Positions 10,741-24,472 of a stretch of DNA of 64,000 nt are shown here, piece by piece; positions within the stretch are counted from its first letter, which is position 1; every line of letters starts with the position of its first letter. Under the pieces are notes generated by a model. It saw only the letters and a list, made by a program, of their open reading frames with translations, had not been told where the DNA came from and did not search any database. The stretch spans positions 94,266-158,265 of the forward strand of contig KB722764.1 of assembly GCA_000349905.1 (NCBI GenBank). Direction: 5' to 3'. This DNA is from Volvariella volvacea V23 (Eukaryota; Basidiomycota; Agaricomycetes; Agaricales; Pluteaceae). The translations under genes were made by a program, and so were the position numbers.

Positions 10741-13700
10741 TTACTCTTGCCTCCGTCGCTTATGCTTCCCCTTGGCCTCTCTAAACCACATACAAAAAAA
10801 AATCAGCAAATTGCACTCGCACCACACGAAACGGAAGAAAAAACTCACACGAAACCGCGCTCCTTCCTCTTCCGACTCTCCTTCTTGATCACATTCCGCT
10901 GCATCTTCCTCTTCGCAGCCGCCTCTGGGTTTTTCGTCGCCTGCAGCGCACGCGCCGTCTTCCGCTCCCTTCTCACGCCCAAAGCTTGTTGGCGAATGTC
11001 GTTGTACACGGCCGAGAACTTCGTCGTGCCCACTTTGGAGCGTACGAGGTCTTGGAGCTCCGTTGCAGTGGTTTTCAGTTCCGCTTTGAGAATGAATGAC
11101 CGAGTGAGTGAGTAAATGAGAATTAGAAGAGAGGGTGAGACTTACCCATCTGGGGGTCGCGGATCGTATCGTCCTCTATGATGCGGTAGATGGGCTTGAG
11201 GATGTGAACGAGGAACCTCTCGAGCTTGCCAGCGTCCATGTACGACGCCATCGCTGCAAACCAGCGGAGACACGACAGAGGTTGGATCGTCCAGTTGTCG
11301 TCCTAAGATGCAATAAAGCGTCAGCCACTTGTCCAAGTCAGATTGTCACGATATCACATACCGGGATGGCAGTCCGTCGCCGTCTAGCGATGTACGCGGC
11401 CTTGACTTGGAACGATAGTCGAGAGAAAAGCCAAGGAAGCGGGTTGGACGAGCGATCTCCAGAGGCTTCCTTTGGAGTATCTTCCTCCTCGTCTTCATCA
11501 TCCGACTCTTCCGAATCCTCCTCGGCTTCGCCCGAGCTAACAACTGCACTGAAGCACTTTCCGATGTAAAACAAATTCTTGACAACCTGCAAACCGAGCG
11601 CATCATCCAAATGCGGGCTCTTCAACTGCAAACACAGCTTATCCGCCGTCTCCCTCATACCTTCCTCCGACAACGGATGATCACCCGGCAGGCCCGACCG
11701 AGCACTAGAACCAGAGCCAGAGCGAGGACTCGCAGCAGGCACTGCAACAAACAACGCTCCCAACAACCGGCACGCCGCGGTCCGCACCCACGCATGCGGG
11801 AAAAGCAAATGATCCACTACAAGGTGCCACACCCCGAACCGACCCTCGTCCGCGCAGAGCTCTGGGAAGACGCGCAGGATCTTGAAGAGCACGCTGAGCA
11901 CGTGGTATGGGAGTTGCCACTCGACGTCGACGTCCATTCCCGTTTCTTCGGCTTGTCTTTCTTCTTCTTGGGTGGCTAGCTTTTGGCTGCTCTGCTGCAG
12001 GGCGGATTTGAGGTCTTCAAGAGCGGTAGGGAGGTAGGACGAAAACTCCGCTTGCAGCTCGTCGACGATGAACCCCACCACCTGAGCAGAAACCCGAGCC
12101 AGCCGCGGCTGACCGTCTCGCAAAGCCCACATATGCAAATGCGACATCATCAGCCGCCGTCTCTCCTCATCCAAGCGTCCAAAAAGCGCTCTAATCAGAG
12201 CAGCAGCCATCTCCCGACACTTGCTCGAGTCGTCGTTCGCAATGCCCATCACTAGCGCGACAAACACCAAGTCGGCGTACTCCAAAATGAGGTCCGTCTG
12301 GAACTTGGAGATGATGGCCCCGAGGAGCTCCATCACCGAAATCCGTCCGCTTTCGTACACGTAGGACAGGTTCTTGGCGAGGAACGTCATTTGGTTGCGG
12401 AGTCGGCCTTTGCCCTGCGGGTAGTCGAGCAGGAACTGGAGGAGGACGCCTCGACAGAGCTCTTGCACCTGTGGAGACTGGCTCGTGACCATTATCTCTG
12501 CGACCTTTTCCATAATGTCGTAAATTTCCGGTACGATGAACTTTCGTGCGATGATGGCTCGCAGCATGGTGAACACTGCGGCTTGGCGGGCCGGTTCTTC
12601 GATATCGGGGGTGAGGAGCTCGAGGAGGTAGACGAGTTCTTTCTCTTTGATTGGGACTTGAGGGCCTTCGCGGAGGGTCGTGGAGAGTGTCTTGAGGGCG
12701 GTTTGTACGATGTCGGATTCGGTGTTCCCGATTTGCTTAATGATCTCTAGGATTTGGTAGACGAAGACGGGAGTTGACTTTGCAATGGACTTGAGCGGGC
12801 ACTTCACTAATCCTGCTACACATTTCAACCCCAGAGAGATGACAGCCCCGTTGGTGGAGTATAGGGTATTTCCTACAACCACTATCATAGAGTCGAGGCG
12901 AGCCATGGTGTTGGCATCGTGGAAGTCGAAGCGATTTCGGCGCAAAGCAACATGGAGTAAGTCGAGACCAAAAGTGACGAACCTATAGCCGTTGTCTCAG
13001 CACCGGAACCGCATAAAGAACGGAATGACGTACCGGAAGGAGTTGTTCGCATAGTGATCAGTGGTATCGACTGCCTTTCGCTTCAAATCGACGATTGCAT
13101 CTCTTTTTGCCTTCCCCTTTCGCTTTGACGGCGCTTGCTGCAGGAACTGCGCATTCTGGCTTATGAGCGTATGACAAAGCACGATCAGTTCCGTCGGGAC
13201 GAGCAATTTATTGCTATTGAGCCCGCCTGCAATCCGCTTGAGCACTTCATCCACCAGGTTCATCACTTTTATAGATTCCGTCTCGCGCATGATGGCCCGA
13301 AGGGGAGCCAATAGGCTGCTGATCTTTGAAGGGCTGATGTGCTTGGCAACGATAGCGAAAGAATCCAGCCCTTTCGCAGCCGATCCGCGAACCTCTCGCA
13401 TCTTCGTCTTGAAGTCGTCGTTCTGTACGTCTTTTCCAGACTCGCCAAAGATGACTTCTGCGGCAATGTGAGCCACGTCACCGACGCAGCCGTTCAAATT
13501 ATCAAAGGCTTCGACGTGCCCGGGTTCGGTGACGTGTACCAATAGGGCATGGGTGACATAGGCTAAGACATGCAGCTGTGGTCCCCGAACAAGCGCACCC
13601 CTCAGTTCACGAAGGACGATGGGAAGATATTGGGAACCTAGGGTAACGGATATCCGATTGAGAGTATCCCGAACGAGATCTCGAGTGTCTTGAGATCGGC

Positions 13701-16700
13701 TCCTCAATATTTGACTGAGGATGGTGAGAAGGCGGGTAATTTGGGTATCTCTCGTAGTTGGAGGTAGGTGCTGAGCAACCTTCACGATACCAATCGATAT
13801 GGGTATCCTATTAGTGTCATCGGTCTCGGCGTCGTGCTTCTCCAGGTGGCTGAGGAGTTCTGGTAGAAGTTTTGCATGCACTAAATCTGCAACCCTCGCT
13901 GACGTCTTTTGGGTGGTGACAGCTGTAGCTACCGCCTCTTCATCGGCATCCTCTTGTTCTCCTTCCTGTCCTTCCGGTTGCTGTAACTGCGGCGTGACCT
14001 CGTCCTCCATAGGAAAGTGGAAATTGTCCAGAACTGCGACCAGGGTGCGTATGTATACGCGCTCCGACTGATCCTTCATCTTCGAGAGCTTGATGTACTT
14101 TTGGACCAAGGCATAGTACGATCCCCAGTTAAGCTGACGTGCCATACGCCCCGTCGTCTGGATTGCATCGTTGGCAAGGTGATGGTCGATGGAAGAGGAG
14201 ATGTAATGAGAGACAAGTGGAACGAATATATCTGCAATTGTACTGCTTCGTAGATGGCCGTCGTCGCAGAATTCTGCCAACCTCTTGAGTGCCCTCGAGC
14301 GACGGTGAAGCTGGATATGGATGATATTATTAAAGAAGTTGACTTCTTCATCACCGGCACCAAGCAGCGGGTGCATCTCCTGCAACGTGTTGATATTGGA
14401 ACACTTAGCGACACCATGGGCGATGACACTCAATATCTCTGAACGAGCCAGTTCGATTTTCGAATGCAGACCGTTCTTCAACCCAGGTAATAGGACGCGC
14501 AAAAATATTGCTTCGTATTCCGGAGACGTTCCTGCTGAGACAAAGTCCACAAAGTGCTTCAAGCATAATGATGCGTTATTCCGGATCGCTAATTCCTCGG
14601 GGTCTTGAATAAATTGAAGCATGTTATACAATATTGGGAGCCAGTCAGATGGCGCGAGAGTTTGATATAGCGTCTCGTTGAGGTTAACAAAAGCCCGGAG
14701 TCGTCGATCAAAGTCCGGCTCATCCACCCGAGTCTTGGAATATGCATTGAGGTCGTCTAAAAGGACAGCTAGATCTGCCTTTCCTGTATCGATGGTGGCA
14801 AATTGATGGAACGCTGCTACTAGGCCAAGACGAGCGGAGCGGAATCGGATGGACTGGAAAAGGGATGACAAGATGTCATACGTCTTGCGGTAGATGGTCG
14901 TCGACTCGTCCTTGAGGTCCGGGATAAGTGCTAATAGACTGGAGATAATCTTGAGCAGGTCTGTCTTGATCTTCTCGGAAACGGTCTTTGCGGGCTTGCG
15001 GAGCCATGGAATGAAGAGGGTGAGCAAAGTGGATGCTTGGGCCCCATCTGTGGAGTATTGGGCAACTTCTGATAGTATCCTAATTTGGCGTTGTCCAATG
15101 GGTGTCGATACGGCGGCTGCTTCTTTGTTTCGCTGGACAAGAGTGGCTAGGTTGGACAACAGGTGCGTAACATGTGGCCTGACGATCCGACTAGAAATTT
15201 CAGAGTCGGTCTTCGAGAATTCCAGGAGTGCTTCGACGATATCGAATATCCGAAGGATGACGGGAGGTTTAACGTTAGTCGCGACCAGGCAGTCGAACAC
15301 CTTCGGCAACAATACCTCATCATAATTGACGAGGAAACTAACATACTGGGGCTCCAGCGTCCAAACATGGAATAGCTCAAGTAGGGCTGAAGGCGCTTGG
15401 GTATTTTCCTTGTCAAGGGATGGCAAGCGGGGGGAAATGATGGCAGAAAATGCCCCGGAGATGTACGGTGCGTAGTCGAACATAACAGGACATTTGAAGA
15501 GATCGCCCAAACGCTTTAACCCTACTTGTCGTAGATTCCGGATGTGCCGGGTAGGATTAGACCCTGCAGCTTCGGCCTCCTTTTCGGCCTCTAGTCCTTC
15601 CAATTCGTCAGCTTCATCATCCTGTGACCCTTCCCCAGCTCCCGCACTCGTAATACGACTTTGAGCATCACTGATAATGTTGAGAACCAATTCCAAAAGG
15701 ACTGCCCAATAAGGTTTTAGCCTAGACGCCAAACTCTTGATGACATCTCCAAGAAGTGTCAAGAAGCCCATCTTCTGCTTATCTGTCACTGAGACATCAA
15801 ACTTTCGCAGCGCGAACGTCCTCGGTTGCTCGTTGGCTTCAGCACCGTCGCGTAGGACCAGGGGCTTGATCATCAAGTTCACCAAGATCCCCAGCTCGTC
15901 GTCCGTGCATCGCCCGAGCGCACTCAAGATGGCCGCTCTGCGATCCGCGTTTCCTCGAGAGCCTCTCGCCTTCTTCTCCAGCATAAGCCCAAACAGGAGT
16001 CTTATCACCACATCAACCACCTCCGCGCGATNNNNNNNNNNNNNNNNNNNNNNNNNNNNNNNNNNNNNNNNNNNNNNNNNNNNNNNNNNNNNNNNNNNNN
16101 NNNNNNNNNNNNNNNNNNNNNNNNNNNNNNNGCTTGCCCTCGATCTCGTCAAACTCAAAAGCCGTAAGGACGTCTCTCCATCTCGTATCATCCAGGAGCA
16201 CCCGAATATTGTCCTTGCAGGCCAACAGACTCGGAGACTTGTACGTCAAGAGACAGGAAAGAGCAAGCGACTGAAGATTGCGCTCGGGGTGAGACAGCAA
16301 TGTTACATACAATTGATGCAACTGCTCCGCCGAGCGAATGCCTTTGGGGTTTGTGAATTTGGAGAACAAGGTCAGCCAGGCGCTTAAACGCTGCTTGGAT
16401 AGCTTTGATACGCTGCCATCATCTCCTGGACTCGATATTGACAGGAAGAAAGGAACCAGGTCGCGGTTGTGCTTTTCGGCCAAGGACACGCACTCGCCGA
16501 GAGTTGCGAGAAGCTGGAAATAGTATGAGTTGGGGTCAAAGCGATCTGAGGGATGCAACTGTATCGGGGATAACATCAGCACTCCTGTAATGCGAAATTG
16601 GAGTATAAAATGTATTTACCTTGAGGAATTCAGCTTTTGAATGGCCCAAACCATCTTCCAGCCAGACAGAAAGTGTACTCCGAATCTTGTGTGCACCAGG

Positions 16701-19578
16701 ATCTCTCCAAGACCGCTCGTTTTCCCAAGGATCGATTGTACTCTGTCCCTCTTGCTCGCTGTCGACAGATGACGCCTCGTTCTTTTGATACTCTCCCTCC
16801 TCGAATGTACGGACATCGTGAAAAACCAGCTCCCAGACACTATCCCCAAATCTCTGACCAATCTCCGCAATCGCACTCGCAGTCGGAGCCCACACCGGGC
16901 GCAAATTAACTTTCAGCTGCCCAAGGAGCCATCGAATGCCAATCTCAGCAGCAACACTATTTTTCTCTGGTATCCCCTGCGGAAGCCTCGAAATACGAAG
17001 CACGCGCTCGCGCACACCCTGCACGTCCAACGCAACCTCCTCGCCTTGAAGACACTTTCGAATAACATCCCGTACGGCATCGTCAGACGCGGAATCTCCG
17101 TTAAACTCCGAGCCTGAGTGCGCACTAAGCGAGAGAAGCCTCAGGCAGTTGAGGCGCAAGGCCTGGTTGTGGGAAACGAGGGCGGGCTTGAGATCTTCGT
17201 ACAGGGAGTCAAACCTGAGCTGTAGGGTCCCTGAGCTCGGTTGCCGACTGAGCGCGGGTGTGGGTGAGAGGAAGGACGGAGGTGAGGTGGATGGAGGTAC
17301 GAACCTGGAGGTGTCCTTCTCTTTGCCCTTTGCTGATGCTTTGGGCTTGGTGTCAGCTTGCAGGAGCTCGATTGAACCTTCTAGGACTTCGACGGACCGA
17401 CTGCCCCAGTGTTCGACGCATTCTTTGACCCATCTGTTGATATCGCTTTCGGCGTTGTCACCGATTCCTTGCAGACCGCGCTTTCCGAGTGCTTTCATGC
17501 ATGCCCCAACTAGCCAAGCGACATTGCGATCCTGGGTGATTGACGGGTGCTCTGCGACTGCTTGAAGTATGGTATCAATCGTTCGTGCAAGAACAGCTGA
17601 GAAGGCTGGGGTGAAGAAGGGTGATAGCTCAAAGATATCGTTAGCTTCCGCGGCCTGAGACGGTGAATAGATGCGATTAGCGTTGCGTCAACACTGCGCA
17701 GGAAGACACATACTGTTTCGTCATCCAGCCAGGTTTTTGGACCGTCTTCACTGGCGATTGAGCCTTCGGGCGTTAGAGACGCCGCAATTTCATCCAGCCT
17801 TCCAGCAGCAAGGCTCTCAATCCTCTTCCTCCAAACCATATCCGTCTCGCTTGCCCCAATCTTCTTCAGCCTCTTCATAGATGCCAAGTAACCCAGCAAC
17901 AACGCGCGCCTCTTCTTCCCAGCTTGAGAACTCCAGTCCCCATTCATGGCCCGATTAGTGGCCTTGATAGTCAGCGGAACGCCAACGACTTTCCAGCCGC
18001 CCCATCCTAGCTCAGCGAGAGACCCACTAAGTCTCAGTGCAAATACCCAGGCATGCCCATTCCCCGTATCTGCGTTGGCGTTTGAATCCGTCAAAGAGGC
18101 CGCGCGAGCGATATCTTCAGTTGCCAAACTCCATACCCGCTCCAAGAATTTCACTCCCGGACCGGCCCACATCGCCAAATCGCCCTCGGAGACCGTGAGA
18201 AGCGAGACGGCAAACTTGAGCAGCGCCGTGTGATACTTTTCGACATGGAGCGGGAGCGAGGGGTTCACGAGGGTGTTGACGAGAGTAGAGATCTGCTTTG
18301 CTGGTGTTTTTGTTATTTAAATCAGTGCTGAAGCGAATATCGGGTAACACAAAAAACAATAGGTAACTAACCTGTAAGACGCGAACCCTGTCGAACTGAA
18401 CAAGGGATAGCGACCAGCTCGAGTACACGCCGGACGCGCTCTTGCTGCTCGGTGTCGGTTGCGGACAAGTTGAGAGATGTGAGTCTTTGGATTAGGTTGT
18501 CGCCCAAGGAGGAGAATTGATCGGCCGACTTGACGTGGTGAATTAATGCCGTAAGGACCCGTCGGAGGAGTGAATGGACGCTTTCAGAATTTGAGCAGCT
18601 CAGGTAGCATGCGACGAGTGGATTTAGGATCGGAATTGTCGATGTGTGGAGAGTTTGCGAGACAGACTAAAAGATGGGTGAGCAACGAGGGATGTTGGGG
18701 CATTGAGTGGGCTCGCCTTGCACGCGTGCACGAAGACCCAAGCAATAGGATCTTCCAGCCCTTCCAGGGATTCGACCATTAATTCAACAGCCTTGTCGCG
18801 CATTTCAGGCTTCAGTCTTCTCAAATTAGCCCCCCAGACCTCCGCCATCGCGCGTTGCACCTCAGGCAAGCATTTTGGCAACGTTTCATGAATGGACTCC
18901 CACGTTTTTGAAAGAAGCTCGGTAGTATTGGAAGGTATGAGAAGGTACTTGAATAGAGACGAGAATGTGCTCAGAAGAGCTGTGAGAGAGGCGGCGGATA
19001 TAGGACGAGATAAGAGCGCAAGAAGGGTGGAGAGCAGAGATTCATAGGCCGGGGATAGGGACAGACGAAGGTCATATGCAAGCTTCTGCAGCAGACTGCA
19101 AGAGATCAATGAGGAGAAATATCGGCGAAACATAATGGGACTGACGTACTCGAGCAGGACCTTCAGCCCTTCGTCATCGGATGCATTCAGTGCAGCGGTC
19201 CAGAGCTCTACAATTTCGTTCCAATGATGGACCAAGAGCGGCAGCGATGCAGACAACGGCGCGACTCGGTCGGCGAATCGCAAGAAGCTCTGGGCGAGAT
19301 TCAGCTGCCGCCAGTGCTCCAGTGCTTGGTAGAAGCTTGATTCGTCATCCTATGGGCAAAGTGGTTGGTATCCCGGTTTTAAATGTGCGCCAGGACTATC
19401 ACGCACATTGAAGTGGCGATCTGCATATGCCTGCTGAGTCGCGGTAGGCAGATGGACGTCTTTGAGGCTTTGGGCATAGGATTGGTGCTGGTTTGCTTTT
19501 CGTAAGTGCCTCCAGGAGAGATACGCTCTAGATACGCACCTTGAACCGTTTTACTCGATGGCCATCCTCGTCCGTCAT
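10741..19578 (-). CDS. UTP20: UTP20, U3 snoRNP / small-subunit processome HEAT-repeat protein
   Basis: Very large nucleolar scaffold of the 90S pre-ribosome, needed for 18S rRNA processing. The start at 19578 (MTDEDGHRVKRFK) splices to QHQSYAQSLKDVHLP, the hallmark N-terminus of Utp20/DRIM. HEAT-like helices fill the body. A junction near 12980 gives NNSFRFVTFGLDLLHVALR, and the basic tail KRKMQRNVIKKESRKRKER splices at the end to VEAKGKHKRRRQE before the stop at 10741. That last coding exon is only 40 bases (10741-10780). Spliced length is roughly 2,600-2,700 codons plus unknown gap sequence, close to family size (about 2,500-2,800). About a dozen introns are visible. A 100-N gap at 16032-16131 interrupts the coding region, so the protein cannot be fully read there. 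Confidence 0.94.
16032..16131. other. Assembly gap of 100 N inside UTP20
   Basis: Exactly 100 N bases, a conventional placeholder size, so the true length may be unknown. Coding sequence of the same gene flanks it on both sides. Confidence 0.99.
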
Positions 19579-20771
19579 CGCGGCCAACAGCGACCAAGCG
19601 CTGCTAAGATTAGAGTGAAAAATGTGATCACAATCACATGACCGGTATTTGGCAACAGCCCTTGGGTCAAACACATCAGCGCCGAATCTCACGAAGTGCC
19701 ACGAGTTCTTGGACACCCTGAGAGAAGTTCTCGGAGTCTTTGTCCTCGTTGAGAGCGGACTTTTGTTATTATGACGACTTTCTGTGAAAGCCTCGCACCC
19801 AAAGTAATATAGTTCTTGTGACTTGTCCTGAAATGAATCTCAGCGAGCATACGCAGGGCTGGGCTGGGGAATCGGACCTTTGTGCCTGGGTGCAGAGGCT
19901 GGATGGGGGTAGCAGGACCTTTGTTCTGTTCTATGTGCTCACAGGACTCCTGATCGAGCGACGGAATAGGCCCATTGAGCCTTAATTGGCTGTCACTGAG
20001 TAGCTTGGGACAGATCCCTGATGTGGCCCTCTCCACAAGCCAGCTTCAGTCCAGCTCAGTTCCGCAAGTGAAAGAGATTACCCGTCCCACAAGGACAAGG
20101 TTATCAAGGTACAGTACACGCAATGTACCTTTCTATATTATCCAAAGCTTGATTATAGGCACTGACCAGATCCACGCACCCAGGGTCCCCTGAATGTCAT
20201 GGGAGCATCGGCGAGAGCTACCTCCGTTCATGTCAATCATAGAAGCAGACCGCTCCAGACTTGCTTTGTTAAAATTGTCCTTGCTTCCTCAGGAAAAATT
20301 GCTATCAAAAGGTACCGTCAATCGACGACTCCTGATGAACACCTCCAGTATTACGGGACCCTCATGCCGTAGAAGAACCTGTGCCTATGTAATAATGTCG
20401 AGCTGCACCAGTTGTGGATGGCGATTCCGTCGTTCCACAGCTTGCCTGTGCAGGAAGGTATTACCGTCGATCGCCTTGGTATTTGATTTAGTGAATCAGT
20501 AGGCACAAGGAACGATCAGTGTGAGGCCTCGACGCTCTATACTTCCGTAAACTCTCCCCTTAGAGCATTAAGAGACCGACCCTCCCAACTATTGGCTCGG
20601 ATTCCATTCCAAACTCCGTTCCCTCCAGCAAACCAATGTTGGAAATGCCAGAGGCCTGTGGCTGTGCACGCTTGTTTGTCTGGAGGAGGCTTGGCCAAAT
20701 ATTTCCAAAAATGAAACTTGGCTGGAGGAAGCGCACCCCTGGATGACTGACAACTACCGCAGCCGACCTTG
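19579..20771 (+). other. Divergent intergenic region, no gene seen
   Basis: About 1.2 kb separating the starts of UTP20 (minus) and the GGPP synthase (plus). Open frames up to 115 codons are present but show no domain, signal peptide or coherent splicing. It presumably holds both promoters. Confidence 0.5.
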
Positions 20772-22175
20772 ATGTCCTTCAATTACGCTAACATCCTCAG
20801 CTTTCTATCAGCGGACGCCGTCTGGTCGACGCAGAATGAGAACGTGCGTCTTGCATTTGCCCCCAATGGTGCTATTCTCAACACCGATTTCGAATCCGAT
20901 CATGATTTGCCCTCCGAATCACGGACAAACAGTCAATCCTGGAACCGTTCACGTTTCTCACATCCAATCCGGGGAAAGAGATTCGTGGACGACTGATAGA
21001 GGCATTCAACACTTGGCTGAATGTACCACCGGAGAAGCTGAAAGTTATTGCCAAGGTGGTCAACATGCTCCACGCAGCCAGTTTGATGTAAGTCGCACGC
21101 CGCTGCGGTCCGTGGAGAGGTGAATTGAGCGCGTAGGGTCGACGATATCGAGGACGACTCGCAACTGCGTAGAGGCAGACCAGGTTGGCAGCTTGTCTTC
21201 CCCATGAGATGCCGGCTCACCCGCACGCAGTCGTGCACAAGATATACGGGGTAGCCCAAACGATCAACACCGCGAATTATGTCTATTTTCTGGCATTCCA
21301 GGAGCTGTTCGCTCTTCGCCATAGCAATATTGCACCTAATAAAGATCTGGATGCCATCGTTACAAGTGCGTCCCCAAGAATCCACTCACCAACGGGGATG
21401 CTGAGATTTTTGTGCGCCGCAGATGAATTGCTGTCTCTCCACCGAGGACAAGGCATGGAAATCTTGTGGCGAGACTCACTGCAGTGCCCCAGCGAGCAGG
21501 AATATATCCAAATGGTGAACAATAGTAAGGTCGCTCACCCAGCTCGTGCGGTGACCCACTCTGATAAGTAGGACAGAGACAGGTGGTTTACTCCGCATTG
21601 GAATCAAACTCATGATGGCGTGCTCAACCACGAATACCGATGTGTTTGTGCTGTTTATGGTCTGCCTGGGTACTCACCCTGAACTGAATTTTTAGCGACT
21701 ATACCCCCTTGGTCAATTTGATTGGTGTCTTCTTTCAGATACGCGACGACCTTATGAACCTACGAAGCACAGAGGTATGATGGCTCGTCATTTGGAATGC
21801 AATCCTCTCACATCACCCCAGTACACGACAAACAAAGGTTTTGCCGAAGACCTCACAGAAGGAAAATTCTCATTCCCTGTCGTGCACGGCATTCATGCCG
21901 ATACATCTAACAGACAAGTCCTGAGTATGTCCCTACCTCTTGCGGCCTAAGCACTCATCAAACAAAGTTTTTCTTGCCCAGATGTGCTGCAAAAGCGTCC
22001 GTCCACGCCAACATTGAAAATTCACACAATTGACTACCTGCGCAATCACACCAAGTCCTTTGATTACACCCTGAAAGTTTTGGCAGATTTAGAGTCACAG
22101 ACGCGTGCTGAAATCAAACGCCTCGGTGGTAATGAGGGCTTGGAGAAGCTGATGGACGTATTACACGTCGAGTGA
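20772..22175 (+). CDS. BTS1: Geranylgeranyl diphosphate synthase
   Basis: Trans-isoprenyl diphosphate synthase making C20 prenyl diphosphate for protein prenylation and diterpenoid or carotenoid precursors. The nine exons are 20772-20843, 20933-21087, 21137-21183, 21231-21365, 21423-21524, 21577-21643, 21696-21774, 21822-21924 and 21982-22175. They total 954 bases, or 317 aa, normal for the family. The first aspartate-rich motif with its following arginines reads [14 protein letters not shown]. Further landmarks are [28 protein letters not shown], the second motif [10 protein letters not shown] and [15 protein letters not shown]. The phase across the sixth intron (donor GTTTGT) is fixed by the conserved junction TDVDYTPLVN. 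No terpene cyclase lies nearby, so a housekeeping role is likelier than a cluster role. Confidence 0.95.
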
Positions 22176-24472
22176 CCGTCGCAATAGCTGAGACATAGGA
22201 GATGCGGAGGCACTTTTCGCCGATGTCAACTTAGGCCATATTGAACTTGAGACGTTCGGGAGCTTCCCTGCTTAATGATGACTATCTGCTCATCCAACAA
22301 CCTGACCATTTCATGATGCAATCAGAGGCTATGACCGTTGCAGCACAGACCAGCCCCACTGTTTTCTTGGTTAAATCACTTCCTTCCTTGTTCGGAAGCC
22401 CAATTTAATTGTTGTCCGCCCTATCTTCACCCATCACGGTTCTCCTTTTAATTCAACAAAAGTAGACTGGCACAGCCGTAGTATGGGCCACTTCGCCGGA
22501 ACTGGTTCTGATGACGGCCCGGAACCAAACTGCCAATCCAGGACCCTTGCCTCGTGTTTGGAGTTTCGGGACTGTGCACCTTCCGGACCACCAAAAACCT
22601 ATGAGCATTGCTTTATCGGTGCGTCGTCGATCCCCATTGCTTCCTACTCACGAACACCGGTTTCCTCGTCAACGAGGGCAACGAATACCGTTTAGCTACC
22701 GCCTTGTCATAATTATCGTCATTACTGGACACTCTAACAGCGTCGCAATTGCCTTCTGGGAACAATATGAGCGTCCGGATTCCATTTGTTTTTCCCATAC
22801 GACCACAAATCCCCCGGTATGTCAATCTTGTCTTGTCCAAACGATCCTACATATATGTCAATTCTGATCTGGCACCTTAAGGCGATCGGACAGGTTCACG
22901 TCCATCAATACTCCCACTCAAGGCTTATCAATTGTCAGCAGGGCACAGAGTGTCAGAATGACTCCATAAGATAGGAGCTGGATCAGAATGGTCGAGGTAA
23001 TCCCGTCCGCTTTCTCAAGGGTTACACTCCCTGTTTTCTGCTGGCTCGTGAACTCGCAGGGCTTCGTTCTTACCCACCTCCGCTCATCACCCCTTTTCAC
23101 ACCCCCGTAAGCCCAGGCCCGTTGACGTGGGCGTGCTCGTGTCCAGAATAAACGAGTCTGCACGAGGTTATCATTCCACACAGGATGCCCAGAGGTGTGG
23201 ATCCCCCATACACAAGTCGAGCAACGATTTACGCTCGCAAGTGGGGTATGGTGATACATCCACTGCTCTCGCCGGACCGCGATGTGCTCAGGACTGCTAG
23301 AAAACTTTAGCATTTTCTGATTTCCCTTTATCCTGTTTACGTCTTCCTGTACCGCGGTTCCGTTATGCTTGTGATCAGTGCGAACTGCAGCCCTCGCCTC
23401 GGATCTATTCGGATTTACTATTTACTACCTGTCGAAGAAAGGGCAAGGACAAGAATAATTTGCCTTGCTGGAAGGAGATTATTTTGAAGTGGGAGAGCTC
23501 GAGCGATTGCGCTAAGTGGGATTGGCCATGCGGCTCCCCATCCACCCAAGTGGTCCCCGTTCCTTAAAGATGACGAATCATAGGGAAAACGCCGTCAACG
23601 CTTCACTCAAATCTCGCGATGCGATTACGAACGAGCCACATAAAACGACCCAAACTACATCCCCGATAAGTCTTTTTTTTATCTAACACAAAGGCGTCTG
23701 CACTGCGTGGGCATTTAAAGCACGGATCATTTCAAGCCCTTGACATGGACATATTACCCCACGCGAAATGTACTGCTTGTGAATCAGCGTGATTCCGCAT
23801 TGTATTGGGAATGTTGACAGGACTTTGATCGTTCTGTTCTTGGCTCGGAAAATGGAGAGGATAATCATCCCGAACGCGCTCACTATCCACATGTATCAGG
23901 CTTCGAATTCCACGCCTCGAGAAGGCATGGACAGAAGTTTCCTTGCATTTTCCAGTGTGGCTTTTGGGCCGGATTGTCCCTGGAACCATTAACCTCACCC
24001 CATCCCGCTCCAGGCTCTCGGCGCCTGACAGATAATTGCAGCACAATGGTCCTTCAACTTGAACACCGCGAGTCCATGGCGGGGACGGCTCTCCCGCATT
24101 CTGAGCAGAACCTACGTCCTGATCGCGTTTTTGTTATGGATTGCGGGGACCGCACTTGTACTTTCAGGGTTGCTGTGAAGCTGTCTCTGCGACTTCGACG
24201 CGGCCGTGATAGCGGATATAATAAACTTAAGTTGGCGGGCTGAGGTTGAATTTAACTGGGCTCCGCCGTTGTTCGAAAATGAAAGTCAGCGGAACAAACA
24301 GGATGATGATCAAATACAATTAAAGGGTCCTTTCCACCACACAGCTGCCTTAAGGCCGCCACGAGTCGGTGTGGTCTGGAAGCGCTTGCTATTAAACTTT
24401 GGCCAATCACGTGTGGACAGTTAGACGCTACAAGACTAGTCCCACCATAACCAGAACAAGAGCAACAGCACG
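22176..24472. other. 2.3-kb stretch without recognisable genes
   Basis: Open frames of 60-130 codons occur on both strands but lack domains, do not splice into longer frames, and show no repeat of neighbouring genes. Near the right end a CCAAT box at 24403-24407 runs directly into CACGTG at 24408-24413, about 60 bases before the next start codon. Confidence 0.5.
24403..24413 (+). promoter_or_regulatory. CCAAT box fused to CACGTG E-box
   Basis: CCAATCACGTG lies about 60 bases upstream of the 24473 start codon. CCAAT is the HAP-complex site and CACGTG is a bHLH-type E-box. Their role here is inferred only from position and motif. Confidence 0.4.

Noticed and set aside
20772..22175. A terpenoid biosynthetic cluster around the GGPP synthase
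   Set aside because: The neighbours are UTP20, an orphan gene and a TEA factor; no cyclase, P450 or oxidoreductase is present, so a housekeeping synthase is more likely.
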